Notes under the pieces: model-generated
Databases searched by the model: none
What the model was told of the DNA's origin: nothing
What the model saw: the letters and a program-made list of their open reading frames with translations, nothing else
Part shown: one piece after another, positions 1 through 12,698 of the stretch
Layout: every line of letters begins with the position of its first letter
Position numbering within the stretch: position 1 is the stretch's first letter
NCBI RefSeq assembly: GCF_035594125.1
Contig: NC_087167.1
Location: 795,001-859,000 of the forward strand
Source of the DNA: Scylla paramamosain
Taxonomy: Eukaryota > Arthropoda > Malacostraca > Decapoda > Portunidae
DNA length: 64,000 nt
Direction of reading: 5' to 3'
Translations under genes and position numbers: made by a program

Positions 1-290
1 ATCAATCACTGCCTTCCTGCTTCATTTAGTCACGCATCACTATACTCAGTTTCACAGCAGTAGCTCTGAGGGGTCCATCAGCAATGAGCCAAAATGTAGT
101 GTCTATATTTTATTTCAATGAGAAATTTATGCTGTTATCTTTTCTTAGTGTTTTTTTTTATTGTATGTATCTATTTCATTATTTATTTTGCTTCAGTTTA
201 TCTTATTTTATTCAATTTATTTTTCATTCATTTACTTTTACTTATTATTACATTTTTTTATTTATGTATTTATTTATTTCTTTTTTTTAG

Positions 291-333
291 ATAATGCCTC
301 AAACATAATGAGCATATTTGTCAAGCCTGTCAG
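291..333 (+). CDS. Possible short exon on plus strand
   Basis: A strong acceptor (TTTCTTTTTTTTAG) and a donor TCAG|GTATGT frame 43 nt with an open frame NASNIMSIFVKPV. It is too short for a family call. Confidence 0.22.
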
Positions 334-2202
334 GTATGTATATGCAAGAGGACTTATCTGATTTACTACAGTACTGATGCAAATTATAATTCTTGAACTT
401 GAAGCTTAATGCCATACGTGGCACAAATCACGAACATTGCTCATACTTTGCCTATGTATTATAATTATATATAAGAGATACATCTGGCACAAACAGCATC
501 ACCCAATATGGAGATGTTTTGTATCTTCAGTGTTAGCCAATCACACACCAAAGAGTGATTGATTATAATACATAATTAATTTTGCTTGCATGAAAGTAAT
601 ATACAACAGTCATTGCTTCATTAACTGTGTTTCCAAATTAAGAAGATGTTAAGTTTCCCAATATCATGTAAAAGTTGCACAAAATAATGTCCTTTATTTT
701 GATGTTTTGATCTCAGCCTGATATTGCTTCTGTCCTGTGGGTGAGAGAAGTGATGGGGACATGAGGAAATGGAATTAATTCTCTGCACCAATCCCACTTA
801 TGGAAAGGATAGGGGAAGAGGGAAGTAAGGAGGAGTGTAAGATCACAGCCTTAGGGAGTTAATAATGTATTAATTTATGAGTGGGAAACTCCCAACACTG
901 CACATGATTTCTAACACAAAAGTACCATAACTATGGCAAAGTGGTGGTTTAGTGTGTCAAACACTAGGAAATGCTGCGGTTCAGGCAGCAGCACATCTGA
1001 CTACAATGCAGGAAATCCCAGGTTATGGTTGAGGGTTTTATCAGGTGACTGCCTGCTCCTCAATTCCTCCCATCTTAAAATCTAAGTGATGACTGGGAAG
1101 GTTACAGTGGAGAAAGAAACAAGTCACCCTACTCTGTGTGTTGAGTGCCACCCAGGATGGGGGTGGCACTAACATTCCATGAGTATGGCATACATTTATG
1201 TTATACACTACTGGCACAGAACCAAGAATCTTTAGGTTGGTACCTAAGTCACACACTGTTGATGCTGTATGAGCTATGGAGGTTGGACCTTCTTAACTGA
1301 AACCATGAATAATTAGCTGAGAAGACAGGTTAGACATAAGTCAGTTGCAACAATCTTGTCAGGCCTATGGAAGAAAATTGAAGCTTGAGTACAAATGTAT
1401 ACAACAGTACATTGGAAAATTTACTAGGCTTAAAATAAGAGGCAGTTACACTTAATTAAGAGAATTTTATTTACTTTGTAAAGTCCTAGATGAACTTATT
1501 GAGAAAATCACTATTTAAACTATCATTAACTTCACACAAGTACAGGGTAAAATCACTTTTAGTATTGTTATATTATGTATACAAGTTCACAATTGCCTGA
1601 ACTTCAAGAAAATTCCACTTGTAAATTTATCACAAAGTGTCTGTTATGTGGCACATCTCCAATCAAACTATGGAACTATCAAACTAATCACTCTTTCTCC
1701 AGTGGTGGGAACTTGTGTAAGCTACAACCTTCACCAGAATTTAGCTCATGAACTACTGTCAGCCTCCTATATAATTCTTACAAGATATTAACTGCTACAC
1801 ATGGTCTACTATCTACTATCAGTAGTCAGGGTTCCTGAAGTTCATGGAAAAACAGTTCACATATTCATATCACTCATCCATTTCAATAAATTCAAACATC
1901 TTAACTCTGTCCTTTGTGTGGGGAAGCACAGAGGGAGAGGTGAGATGAGGCCTGGGAAGATAGGAGGTAATAGTACAGTAGTTCTTAACCTAGGAAGGTG
2001 CCAGTAATTTTCAAGGTGGTTGCAAGCCCTTGGAAAAAAAAAAAAAAAATTCTCTGATTATTCTCTAAATGAGAGTGTGATCTAATACTGAAAATTTTAC
2101 CTAGGAATGGTAAGAAAACCAAAATTATTGATGAACTGCATGCACTGCTCTGTTATTTGCAGGTCTTTAATGCCATTTCAATGTGAAGTAGCTGATGTTT
2201 TG

Positions 2203-2410
2203 GATGAAGTACAAGTTCTCAAGAACTGGATATATGGGATAACATTATCGACATCTAAAATGACATCTAAAATTGACATCTAAAATATGCATCAAATATG
2301 TTATTTCATTTAAATTGTTCTTGAGAACAATTTGAAGTACAGTTCTTGAGAACTTGTACTTCATGATGAAGTACAAGTTCTCAAGAACTGGATATATGGG
2401 ATAACATTAT
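2203..2410. repeat. 46-bp direct repeat with a 51-bp palindrome
   Basis: The segment from GATGAAGTACAAGTTCTCAA to GGATAACATTAT occurs at 2203-2248 and 2365-2410. Bases 2340-2364 are the exact reverse complement of 2366-2390 with a 1-nt spacer. GACATCTAAAAT is repeated three times between (about 2250-2285). Confidence 0.85.
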
Positions 2411-2554
2411 TATAAAAAGAATTTTTATCAGCACAAGCTATCCAGGCTTGTAAACATCACCTTGAATTTAATGCAACACCCTGCCTTGGAGCATCATGGA
2501 AACAGAGACCTTCATTGGAAAGCATGAAAGGCTGACCATGAAAGGCTTTCACTA

Positions 2555-2630
2555 AGGATTGAACCTATATAAGGACTCAAAAAAATGCAAGTCCAACATC
2601 TTAACAATCAGGCCAAGATCACCAAAGCAT
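2555..2630 (-). mobile_element. tRNA-like SINE head, second family
   Basis: On the minus strand an A box TGGCCTGATTG (2605-2615) and B box GGTTCAATCC (2557-2566) lie at tRNA spacing, around GTTAAGATGTTGGACTTGC. Stem pairing is incomplete. A similar B-box context (GGGGTTCAATCTC) occurs on minus near 34363. Confidence 0.4.
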
Positions 2631-4007
2631 GAGTCGATTTTCATTGGCTTTGACTGTCCTGTCACTACACAAGATGCAACAGTAACTGATGAGGGAGAGA
2701 AGACCATTGTCAAGATAAGAAATCAGGATAAGAACAAAGGTGTTAGGAAGGGCCAGAGAAGCCTGTGCATTTCTGACTAACACATCTACCACTTGCAATG
2801 TTAAGTTAATATTACAGTACCTTTAAAGAGGGGCAATGATATCTGCTGGTTTGTGGCTTACCCTCTACACAGTCACTAATAATTCACGATAGAACAATGA
2901 TAACCACCAAAACTATTATTATGTGAAGTTCATGAAATTACACAAAATGTTAGGTCATGAAGCCAAAATTTACTGCTTTTTCTTACTTTCCCCCTACCCG
3001 AGAACCCAGGACTGCCACCAGGCCCGAGTCTGTGATTGACGGAATGAGAAGAGACTGCTGTGTGCGTCTCTAAGGCCAAGATTTACCCAGTGTTTAATCC
3101 TGCTAACAGAATTACACTCAAGCTAATCGGTGCACTAGACATCAATACTGGGGCACATGTTCCTCCCCAGGCAGGTGTGTGGGCTGCCAGATATGTCTAA
3201 GCCTGGCAGGTGAGAGAAGAAGGTAAATGGTCGAATCTTAAAATAGTCCCTCGCACATTTACCATCCCGAATCTCTTCTGAATACACATATTGGCTTCCT
3301 TTTCACTCTCCAGCGTGATGCACTTACCTAAAATCTGGGATCCGTTCCTGTGCAGAGACGTTGGAAGCCCACAGATATGGAAAATCGCATAAAAATACAC
3401 CATCACACCATCGATTTTCACAACAATAACAAACAGACGACGATTTCCAGCTTATGTCACTTTCGGCCTTGCTATTTTTTCGGTTTATAGCGGCTATATC
3501 TATTTTATCTATATTTTTATGTGTATATTCTTATTACCTATTAAATGTATTTTTATTTTTCATCATATTTCTTATTATTCCGGTTTATGTTGCTTTCAAC
3601 CTCATCAGTTTTGTTCGGCTCACTAGCGCTATATCTATTCTATTTGTATTTCGAATTATATATTTCTATTACTTATCAAACTTTTTTTCTCTCCACATTA
3701 CATCTCTAGTTGTTTCAGGAGTTAGCATTTGGTAGCCAAACAAAGAATATTAATACGGTATGCCACATGTGAACCAACACCGACTCAGATAAGGACCGTA
3801 GTAACTTTTGAGTTTTATCAAGAATTCAATCGAATAGTTAATTAGTGTATGTTTGTGTAGTCAAAGTTAGAGAATCTGAACTTCTTGCTTCCTTCTCTAG
3901 GTAGAATATAAATAAGCAATGTATTTGGGAGGAGTGTAAGAGTTTTATCAAAAAGGGCTCCATAAGAACAGGAAGAGATTGAAGTTGCAGATTCCAGTTT
4001 TCACAAA

Positions 4008-4113
<106 letters not shown>

Positions 4114-4339
4114 ACACATATTATTGCTGCATAGATGGCCGGAAGGACGTATTGATGTACAAAGAATGTATGTTTTTAGACCGTAGAGTTTGTAGAAGCG
4201 GCAGCGAGGCTCATAGGGGATGCCGATGGCATTTGTGTATTAAAATGTCATGTCTATTTTGTGAATGAGACGTGGTGGTATTATTCTAAGTGTACATGAG
4301 TTTATTAGTTAACAGAATTTTACCTGTATTAACTAGGGA

Positions 4340-4372
<33 letters not shown>

Positions 4373-4505
4373 GTTACATAGGTGGCCGGAAAGCCGCTGT
4401 TAATGTGTGTTGACTGTATATGTTTGGACTGTAGATTCAGTAGGAGCGGCAGTGTGAATGGGGCATGTAGAATTATTGTGTGTATGTCTGTGTGAGTGTG
4501 TGGAG

Positions 4506-5219
4506 TAAAGGCGGGTTTACACTGGCCTGTTTTTTTTTTTTTTTTTTTTTCACCCGGTTGGTTGCAGCCACCCGGAGCAGCCGGCAGGTTTCACCCGAAA
4601 GCATTCACAAGGTGGAGAGCAGTCCTCAACAGGAAACTTTGTTTAGAAACAATGTTCGCAAATAGTTTGCAAACTGATCGTAAAAGATTTTCCACTCGTA
4701 TTTGTTTCCCTTCCAGAATGGGGAACAGTGTGTGTGTATGTGTGTGTGTGCGGTGACGATGAATCAGTAGTGGTGGCAGATTGTCAGTAATTATTGGAAA
4801 TCTGAAATTTTGATTTTGTCAGGAATTAGGAAATTACGGACTTAATTACGGACTTATGAAAATAATTTTACGCATGTGGGAACCACATCCGTAAAAGTAT
4901 TTCAGTCATGGATATCCAAAGAAAATTGGTGAAACCTGCTCCATCTACTCTCAGTCCGCCAGAAGCAAGTCACCATAAAAGGCTTTCTTTTTTTTTCTGA
5001 AAAAAAAAATTCCTCACCCATCCGTTTTTTTCATTTTCTTGCCCTTCCATGAATTTACCAAAAGTGTCAAATAAGATACAGAGGCTGCTGCAGCAGCCTC
5101 TACACTCATCGCAGGCACGACAACTGAGGTCTGGACAGGAAACATTGTCTGGAAACAGTTTGCAAACTGTCTGCAAACGTTGTTTCCAAACAATGTTTCC
5201 TGGTGTGGGCAGGCCTTTA
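4506..5219. mobile_element. Nonautonomous DNA element with inverted arms
   Basis: The ends TAAAGGCGGGTTTACAC (4506) and GTGTGGGCAGGCCTTTA (to 5219) are imperfect inverted repeats. A 47-bp inner pair (4630-4676 versus 5156-5202) matches at 41 of 47 positions around AGTTTGCAAACTG. A third copy of the unit at 5136-5169 forms a further hairpin. No transposase remains. It is reminiscent of Harbinger-type MITEs, but that is uncertain. Confidence 0.45.
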
Positions 5220-5440
5220 GCTGCCATGAGATACCTGAAAATATAATAGTTACTCATCAACGACAATAAAAGAAAACTATCCTCTTTAGGGTAGACAGAG
5301 CAATTCCTTCGCTACCTTTTATTTTTTGCAACAACTTTAAGAATATAAAAAAATAAGGGAAGCTGCAAGACGCCATGAAGCCTACATGTAGTATTCCCTG
5401 TATGAAACATGTTTACCTATTTCTAATCTGCTATTCTTAC

Positions 5441-5500
5441 CCTGTAACTCTGTAACTCTGGTGGTGATGGTGGTGCTGCTGGCGACACTGTTGGGGATAC
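5441..5500 (-). CDS. Possible 60-nt exon on minus strand, Pro-rich
   Basis: The segment is framed by AATTTTCCTTGCAG and AGG|GTAAGA. It has 20 phase-0 codons reading VSPTVSPAAPPSPPELQSYR. It is partly built from CCA/GCA-like triplets, so chance openness is possible. Confidence 0.3.
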
Positions 5501-5519
5501 CTGCAAGGAAAATTAGAGA

Positions 5520-7560
5520 AATTTTTCTCTAATAAGTGTATTGTTTAAAAAAATATATATACGAAGGGAATGTGAAGGTGTCTTGTCTCTCACCCCGCCG
5601 AGTCACCACTCTTTCTGCCCCATCCCGCCCCCTCTGCCGCATTTTTAAACACGCCAGTGGGAATGGGGGAGATTAATAATACCACAAATGACCAAGGGAA
5701 GGAGAAGGGGGGAATTTAATGACTTCTGTGATTTTGATACAACCTGAGGAATACATCAATCTATATACCAGGCCAGCAATCCCACACAAGGTAGCCCATA
5801 TAAGGCACCACACATTCACACACGCATCATTCACACTCTTAGCCCTGTCAATCCAAAGCCAAGAAAGACAGTGAGGAATACATAACACCATGTTAGAAGT
5901 AAATTCAGATAATACTATAGCTATTTAAGGCACAAGTGTTGATATATGGTGAATGATAATGCAGCTTATTCTTAAGTTTGCCAGTTGAGCCACAGTCACA
6001 CCCAAAAGCTTTTTGATGTGCTATATTCTTTTCTATCATCTCTGGTGTTTTCCCTTAGGCATACATCCTCCAATATACTGGCAGTCTCCTCAGAAAACCT
6101 GACAACTGATAGATTCAAAGATCATAGAACTTACAATTGAAGGCAAACTCAACTTCTGATATTCACCAACTCCTGAAGGTCTATACACTGTAGTATGAGC
6201 AATGTTATGCAAGAAACAGATGATACAAGATGTGTAAATTAAGAATATTTTCTTTATATGAGCACAAAAATTCAATGATACAAGTTTCAGTCCTATGTGA
6301 GTAAAATTACAAAGTTTAAAATGTAAGCCTTCCTGCACCCTCCCACTAACACATCCTGGCTGTATGGTGATTTGTGAGGATTCAGATGAACAGAAATGAG
6401 TTTATGAGCATTGGAAAAGAACCGTGCTTCCCTCCCTTTTCCCATACCTACCATGCATTCTCCCACCAGTCCTTTTAAACTGAACTTGATGTCTCTCAGA
6501 CTCCCAGCCTTATAGCCTTACTGCTCATTATTATACTCATACTCTATCATCATTTTGCTTGCAACCATGCTTACAATACAGTATAAGTACAGTGTACAGT
6601 GGTTTATGTGACTGATTGGTGCTTGGATGTGTTACAATGTTACTGCTGGTGTGTTCTTTCATTCACTGTCTTTGGTCTGTTATGTGTGTGACTGACCATG
6701 TGGTGTATAGATTGTGTCTTATTTTCCCCTTCATGTGCTAACTATGCCTCCCAACTGGCCAATGAGTTCTAGTGTGAGTCTAAGTAGTAAGGCTAGGTGA
6801 GCTAAAGTACCAGTAACACTCATGAAGAAGGTAGTAATTGTTAAGAAGCACAAGTTATCCTCCCTGATGCATTAACTATACATTGTTGAGTGTTATGCAC
6901 ATTTAATCAATATGAAATCATGTTCTTTGTATGCTGTTTTCTTTTCAGTTTGCTTTATCGACAATTCTGTAATATAGACACATTTGTTGTGTTTGGTATT
7001 TTATATTTTAGCTTGAAAACTTACCTTTGACAAGAGCTGCAGAACTTGACCCCTTTTTTACCACAAGTTATGTGTTGTCTTGTACAAAAATTTGCTATAC
7101 AGGCAATTCAACATCCAGTTGTCTCACCCTCCATAGCATCCTAACATGCTTCAGCACATATATTCTCTCATCCTCTATAACACTAACATGTCCCTGTTTT
7201 TCCTCCTTCCTATGACCTGAACTGTTTCAAGAGAGGAGTAGCAAAACACTTCTGAAACTAAATTGGCCAGTCTTTTACTCTTCTAAATTTTTTGGGGAAT
7301 AGTACATCAAACATGCCTTTTTCTCCTTTTTACCCCCCTTGGCCAGTATCTTTGACATGATAAAAAGAAGAGAAAAGTTAAATATAAGCATCTTAATCTC
7401 CTCTTCCTTTCCTCCTCCCTCCTTACTACAACCCAGTCTTTTTCTACTCACAGTAGATGGGTTTTTTTTCCTTCTTTCTCTCCCTCTTACAAATAAAAAC
7501 ATGAAGTTAAATGACAGTACCTCTGTCTCCCTTCCCTATCTTCCCTACCTCAATCCAGTC
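5520..7560. other. Intergenic or intronic DNA, no gene seen
   Basis: AT-rich with some pyrimidine-rich blocks. A minus-strand donor CAAAG|GTAAGT near 7029 follows a Cys-containing frame (GKKGVKFCSSCQ) with no clear acceptor. Confidence 0.4.
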
Positions 7561-7563
7561 TTC

Positions 7564-7691
7564 TCACTCAATGTGGAAGCAGATGTGCATTATTAGTGAT
7601 GTCACTACATCCATCACGGTCTCTGCATCATCCTCTTCAGCACTGGGGTGGTCCCAGGGCTGACTCATGTTCAGTTTGTCACTGGTGTCAT
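7564..7691 (-). CDS. Probable exon on minus strand, acidic peptide
   Basis: The acceptor TATATCTGTGTATAG is followed by about 41 open codons containing SDKLNMSQPWDHPSAEEDD and AETVMDVVTSLIMHICFH, then TGA at 7564-7566. A GTGAGA donor overlaps the stop (GA|GTGAGA at 7567), so it may be internal rather than terminal. Composition is distinctly protein-like. Family not recognised. Confidence 0.42.
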
Positions 7692-7910
7692 CTATACACA
7701 GATATACATAGTAGTGAGTGAATGGCAAAAGCCAAAAGTTGAATATGCTAGACATCAAAATCCATATAGCACTATGGAAAAGGTAAAAGGAAGGCAGAGC
7801 AAAAGTGAAAGTGATCAAATGCATTCAAAGGAAGTGGAGGAAATAAGTAAATTGAATTTAATACTTTCATTAGTGTAACAGGTATTCTGAAATGATGTCA
7901 TAGAGGCAGA

Positions 7911-8046
<136 letters not shown>

Positions 8047-8424
8047 GGACAATAGTGGAAAAATGGTAATCATACATCCAAGAAACAGTTCTGTAATATT
8101 ACTTATCACTTGACTGTAACAGAAAGTTATGAGATTGAGAATAATTGTATATGTATATGTGCTTCATTTCAGTTTCTTAATTAGACATTTTTTCAACATT
8201 GGAACAGTTGTTCATGAAATATTTAATTTCATTATAATACTTTTTACAGCTTAAGCATGTTTCTGAAGCATATTGTTATTATTTTTAAAGCAAACCATAT
8301 ATTCACCCGCAAAAAGAATGTATGATGAACATGTGTGTATGTATTCTTTCAGGTATATACACCAGTAAGATTTGTATAGGTATAAATTCTTATGATTATA
8401 CTTGAATTAGTTTACCATTTTCAG

Positions 8425-8475
8425 ATGGTGTCTGGTCCCCTCCTGATCACAGTGACAGTCACCATTCTTTGCCAG
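8425..8475 (+). CDS. Possible 51-nt exon on plus strand
   Basis: The acceptor TTTACCATTTTCAG and donor CAG|GTCAGG frame a segment open in two frames. One reads GVWSPPDHSDSHHSLP, the other begins with ATG (MVSGPLLITVTVTILCQ). Unknown family. Confidence 0.22.
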
Positions 8476-8639
8476 GTCAGGTGTCATCTTTTTTAATTTT
8501 TCCTCTTTCTTCCATATTCAGTATACAGAAGGATCCAGTAGGATGAAAATATAATAACTATGACACGCCAACCAAGAATAGCAATTAGAAAGACTGGTGT
8601 AGTGTCAGACATAAGGCTTAGGTTCAAACTTTATAACTA

Positions 8640-8649
8640 TTACTATTAC

Positions 8650-8716
<67 letters not shown>
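8640..8716. repeat. (ATT)n microsatellite
   Basis: Pure trinucleotide array preceded by a tRNA-like stretch (TAGGTTCAAACT), so it may be a SINE tail. Confidence 0.95.
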
Positions 8717-8718
<2 letters not shown>

Positions 8719-8799
8719 TTTTTATTATTTTATTTATTTATTCTTTTTTTTTTTACTTTATTTTTAAGGGGATTTGATATATTTGGTGTCGGTTAGTGC

Positions 8800-10030
8800 A
8801 GTGTAATAGTAAAACAGTAGTAGTAGTAGTTTGTATAATATAACAGGAGGCCTATTGGCTAATGAAAAGTCTATGGAGTGTGTTAGTATGTCTAATCTTG
8901 AACAAAATTAAGGGAGGAACTTTAACCATCTATGAAAGCAGATAATTTTAGAATGGGATAACTTGCCAAGAGAAAAATCAGTAGGTGTATAGGAGATACG
9001 TTTCCAAAAATCTAATAGCATTAGATAAAGTCTGCTCTTATCTTTCACAGAGAAAGGTTTAGTTTTGAAAGTCTTAGGGTAGGGGAAGTAAGGTAAATTA
9101 GTATTAAACTTAAATGGGGAGTGAAAGCAGATCTACCCAGGTCATAAGAGGTTGTGACCAATCAGATTCACCCATGACTATTATTTCTATATTGTGTGGA
9201 GAAAATAAAACACATTATCAATATATTTGATTTATTAGGTCACTAATAATACTGAACTACTCCTTTAGTGGCAATTATCAAAATATTTCTTCCATTCATG
9301 TTTCATTTAACTTAACTATAAACTAAACTGAGGTGACAGAATTACTTCATTTTAGGGAAGAGGTGATGAAAGATCCACAGAAGGTCTCACAATCTTGACA
9401 TTCCTTGAACGTTTTTAGAAATATCAGGAAAGCTCAATTGATACCCTTTTTCCTGAATTGTGAAGAATTTCTTTTTGGCTTTCAAATGATCAGTGACAGA
9501 TACTGCATGCCACTCTGTTAGCATCATCTGCTGCACAATAAATATACATGTCCCAAATCTTTAAGAATAAGGAGATAAGGGCAAGAAGGAAGATACCTTT
9601 CTATATTATACTTTAACGAATTTTATAGTCTACATGCTTTGCCATGCAGGAGTAAACATATTATATTTTAACCATGCCACAAACTGTTTATGTTTATATT
9701 AAGAAGTATACAGTATTTCATTTGAATCTGTATTAAGTCATATCAGATATTAAGAATTTGATGGAAGGCTTTAATACAAGTATGTGTCTGGAATGTGGAA
9801 AGATAGAACAATAGTAATACTGTACTTATCCTTTCCTGTGAGAAATCCTATTTTGAAAGGATTTGATATTAATGGCACAGTTAGTAAAAATATAAATATA
9901 TGAGCTTTAATTCTTTACTCTATTGTATGTTTAGGACTACATTAACTATATTATGGTAACTTGTAATACATGTAAAGAACACAACCTATACAGTATACAT
10001 CTATAAAGGAATGTGCAAATAAAAACAGCT
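8800..10030. other. AT-rich DNA, no gene seen
   Basis: No coding frame of note. CAGGAGGCCTATTGGCTAAT near 8844 may be part of an interspersed repeat. Confidence 0.4.
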
Positions 10031-10040
10031 TTCCTATATA

Positions 10041-10132
10041 GTATCGACCCAATATCCACAGTCCTTGGTCTCTGCGAGATGCACAACTTGCACTATAAGG
10101 TTTGTTCTCGTCAAAGTCCTCCAAATTCAGTT
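10041..10132 (-). CDS. Possible exon on minus strand
   Basis: The acceptor TGCATTTTTCTTCACAG precedes a single open frame reading LNLEDFDENKPYSASC and ASRRDQGLWILGRYY. The frame then drifts into hydrophobic AT-rich sequence with a stop about 28 codons later. No clear donor is present, so the right-hand limit is approximate. Unknown family. Confidence 0.28.
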
Positions 10133-10504
10133 CTGTGAAGAAAAATGCACCATAGTCATCAGCTTACATAATCATTCCTTCTTTAACAGAGTGACATAAA
10201 ACTGTTTGAAAAATATATCTATACAAGTACGTACAAACATAGGTAATGAAAAGTATGTACTGCATTTCCCAGAACTAGAAATCATTGTCAATATATAATG
10301 ATTGAGTACAATATTGAATATATACAGTATATCATGATGAATGATAATTACATTATTTCTTTACATTATCATTTATTAATGTTTGCTGCCATTATTATTA
10401 TTACTCAGCTATTTTACTATTTATCTTTTCATTTGTTTACCTATTTATGCACAAGTGCTTCATTTCAGAGCTTGCCATTCACAAAAATATTCACAAAAAG
10501 GGAG

Positions 10505-11833
10505 GTTTTTTTTTACGTAAGAGGGTAACTGGCCAAGGGAAACAAAAAGAGGAAAAAAAGAATCCCACTGAGGTGCCACTCCCAAAAGAGATGTCCAAAG
10601 AATCATAAAAAATTTAAGGATAAGTGTCTTGATGCCTTCCTCTTGAAAGAGTTCAAATTATAGGAAGAAGGAAATACAGAAGCAGTCAAGGAGTTCCAGA
10701 CCAGAGCTCACCAGAAAAAGGGATGAATGATTGAGAATACTGGTTAACTCTTGCATCAGAGAGATGGACAGAATAGGGACGAGAGAAAGAAGAGACTTGT
10801 GCAGTGTAGCTGCAAAAGGAGGGGAGGCATGCAATTGGCAAGATCAGAAGAGCAGTTAGCATAAAAATAGCAGTAGAAAATAGCAAGAAATGCAATATTA
10901 TGGTGATGAGAAAGAGGCTGAAGACAGTCAGTAAGAGGAGAGGAGTTGATAGATGAAAAGCTCTTGATTCCACCCTGTCTAAAATAGCAGTATGAGTGGA
11001 ATCCCCCATACATGTGGAGCGTACTCCATATATGGGTGGATGATGCCCCAGCAAAGGCATGGAAAACATCACTGCAAAGGATTTTAATGGGTAGCATGAA
11101 GTACTCAAAGGGTGGAGGAGAGGAAGGAACAAGGCCTGAATCATCCTAGTTAGAATTTTTAGCAAAGGTTTGAGCAAAGAGTTCAGGTTTAGAAATGAGA
11201 TGGCAGTGGTGCCATCAGGTTGAAATAAAGGAGGGAAAGATGAAGAAGCAAGATTATTGGAAATGCTTTTGGTTAGGTGCCAGAAGTCACAAGGAGTGTT
11301 AGATCTTGAAAGATTTTGACATTTTCTATTAAAGAAGGAGTTTTTGGCTAGTTGGAGAACAGACCTGGCATGATTCTGGGCATAGATATAAAGCACATGA
11401 GATTCAGGTGATAAAAGGTTCAAGTACTCTTTGTAGGCCACCTCTCTATCATGTATAGCATGAGAAAAGGCTGTGTTAAACCAAGGTCTGGAAAGTTTAC
11501 GTCATGCCAGACACTATCACCTGTTACGTGCTCAGCACACAGAGATGGGTCTCTGACATGGAAGCAGTAATCATTCCAAGGAAAATCAGCATAGTACCTC
11601 CTCAGGTTCCCCAATTAGCAGTGGCAAAACACCAGAAGCACCTCTGCTTTGGGGGATTCTGAGGAGGAATTGGAGCAATAGGACAATATACAGATATGAT
11701 ATTGTGATCAGAGGAGCCCAATGGAGAAGATAGGGTAATAGCATAAGCAGAAGGATCAGAGACTAGGAAAAAGGTAAAAAATGTTGGGTGTATCTCCAAG
11801 ACAGTCAGGAATATGAGTAAGGTGTTGCACCAT
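10505..11833 (-). mobile_element. Jockey-like non-LTR retrotransposon, 5'-truncated and internally deleted
   Basis: Reading on the minus strand, the right end starts in the endonuclease C-terminus ([14 protein letters not shown] near 11680-11720 has the SDH motif). Pieces of the linker follow (YYADFPWNDYCFHVRDPSL; HARSVLQLAKNSFFNRKC). Just after DVFHAFAG the frame jumps to the RT tail, so the catalytic RT core is deleted. The end reads YSVHLSDARVNQYSQSF, and a short A-run (T-run at 10507-10514 on plus) ends the element. At least three frameshifts are present. A long T-run (11831-11857 on plus) abuts the truncated 5' end. Confidence 0.75.
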
Positions 11834-12291
11834 TTTTTTTTTTTTTTTTTTTTTTTTAGGGCGGGGGGAGAAGTGGAGGTGCCCTGTAAGGGGAGCCATT
11901 TTCAAAAGGTAACATTATGTATAAAGTTAAGACCAAATATTTGAAGGCTTCGTGCCGGAAAGTGGCATTACGGATCCTTATTCTTGGACGTTTTGTTCTC
12001 AACATGATTACCAACTTTCGAAAAAAAGGTTACACCTAGGATTAATCGTATTCATATGAGTTTTTTAGGTATTGGTCATTCAGCATCCTTGTTATACAAC
12101 TACTAGAATGAGAAAAACATCCTTGAAAATCTCAATAACTTCCACTACAGCTTGTTAAATTTAAAAGATGAGATGTTGAGGAACATTGCTAATAATCTTA
12201 CTTAAAAAAGAAAGCCAGCTCCTCATAATCATACTAAATAGAAAGCTAACTGTTCATGATCAGACTTAAAAGAAAGCTAAACACATCTCAG

Positions 12292-12660
12292 CGAGTGGAT
12301 TGTGGTGAGAAAACACAGGATGAAGCAGATCTTTATTTCTTTAACGTTTCGACTGTATCGGACCATATTATGAAACATTTCCGCTCCTCACCTTCATTAC
12401 GAAAGGCTTTAGTAGTTTAGCTGAAATTACACGGGTTTTTAAAGATGTGTTTAGGGTTCTTAACGAGATTTATACATTATCAACAGAAGAAACACTTTTG
12501 AGAATCCGGCTTATCATCTTTGTGGTTTATGAAAATAGTCGTTGTGAGAGGGCAAAGCGTTTCAGAATACAGGGCTTCCTCAGAAAGCACTAAATCGAAA
12601 CGTTAGCGATAAAGAAAGATCTGCTTCATTCTCTTTTCTCACCACTACAATTCACTCACT
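12292..12660. mobile_element. Foldback MITE, family A, copy 1
   Basis: The left arm (12292-12353) and right arm (12592-12660) are imperfect inverted repeats of about 62 bp. Both contain GAAGCAGATCTTT and AACGTTTCGA on opposite strands. The interior has no coding potential. Confidence 0.6.
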
Positions 12661-12698
12661 TTATACAACATACCACAACTTGCTGGTGTCCCTTCCGG

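Larger units (their letters stand above)
1..4007. other. AT-rich intergenic or intronic DNA
   Basis: Apart from the small exon candidate at 291, the duplication/palindrome at 2203-2410 and the SINE head at 2555, I see only low-complexity AT-rich sequence. Exon-like splice contexts also occur at about 3165-3206 (plus) and 3327-3421 (minus, donor AG|GTAAGTGC), too short to call. Confidence 0.5.
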
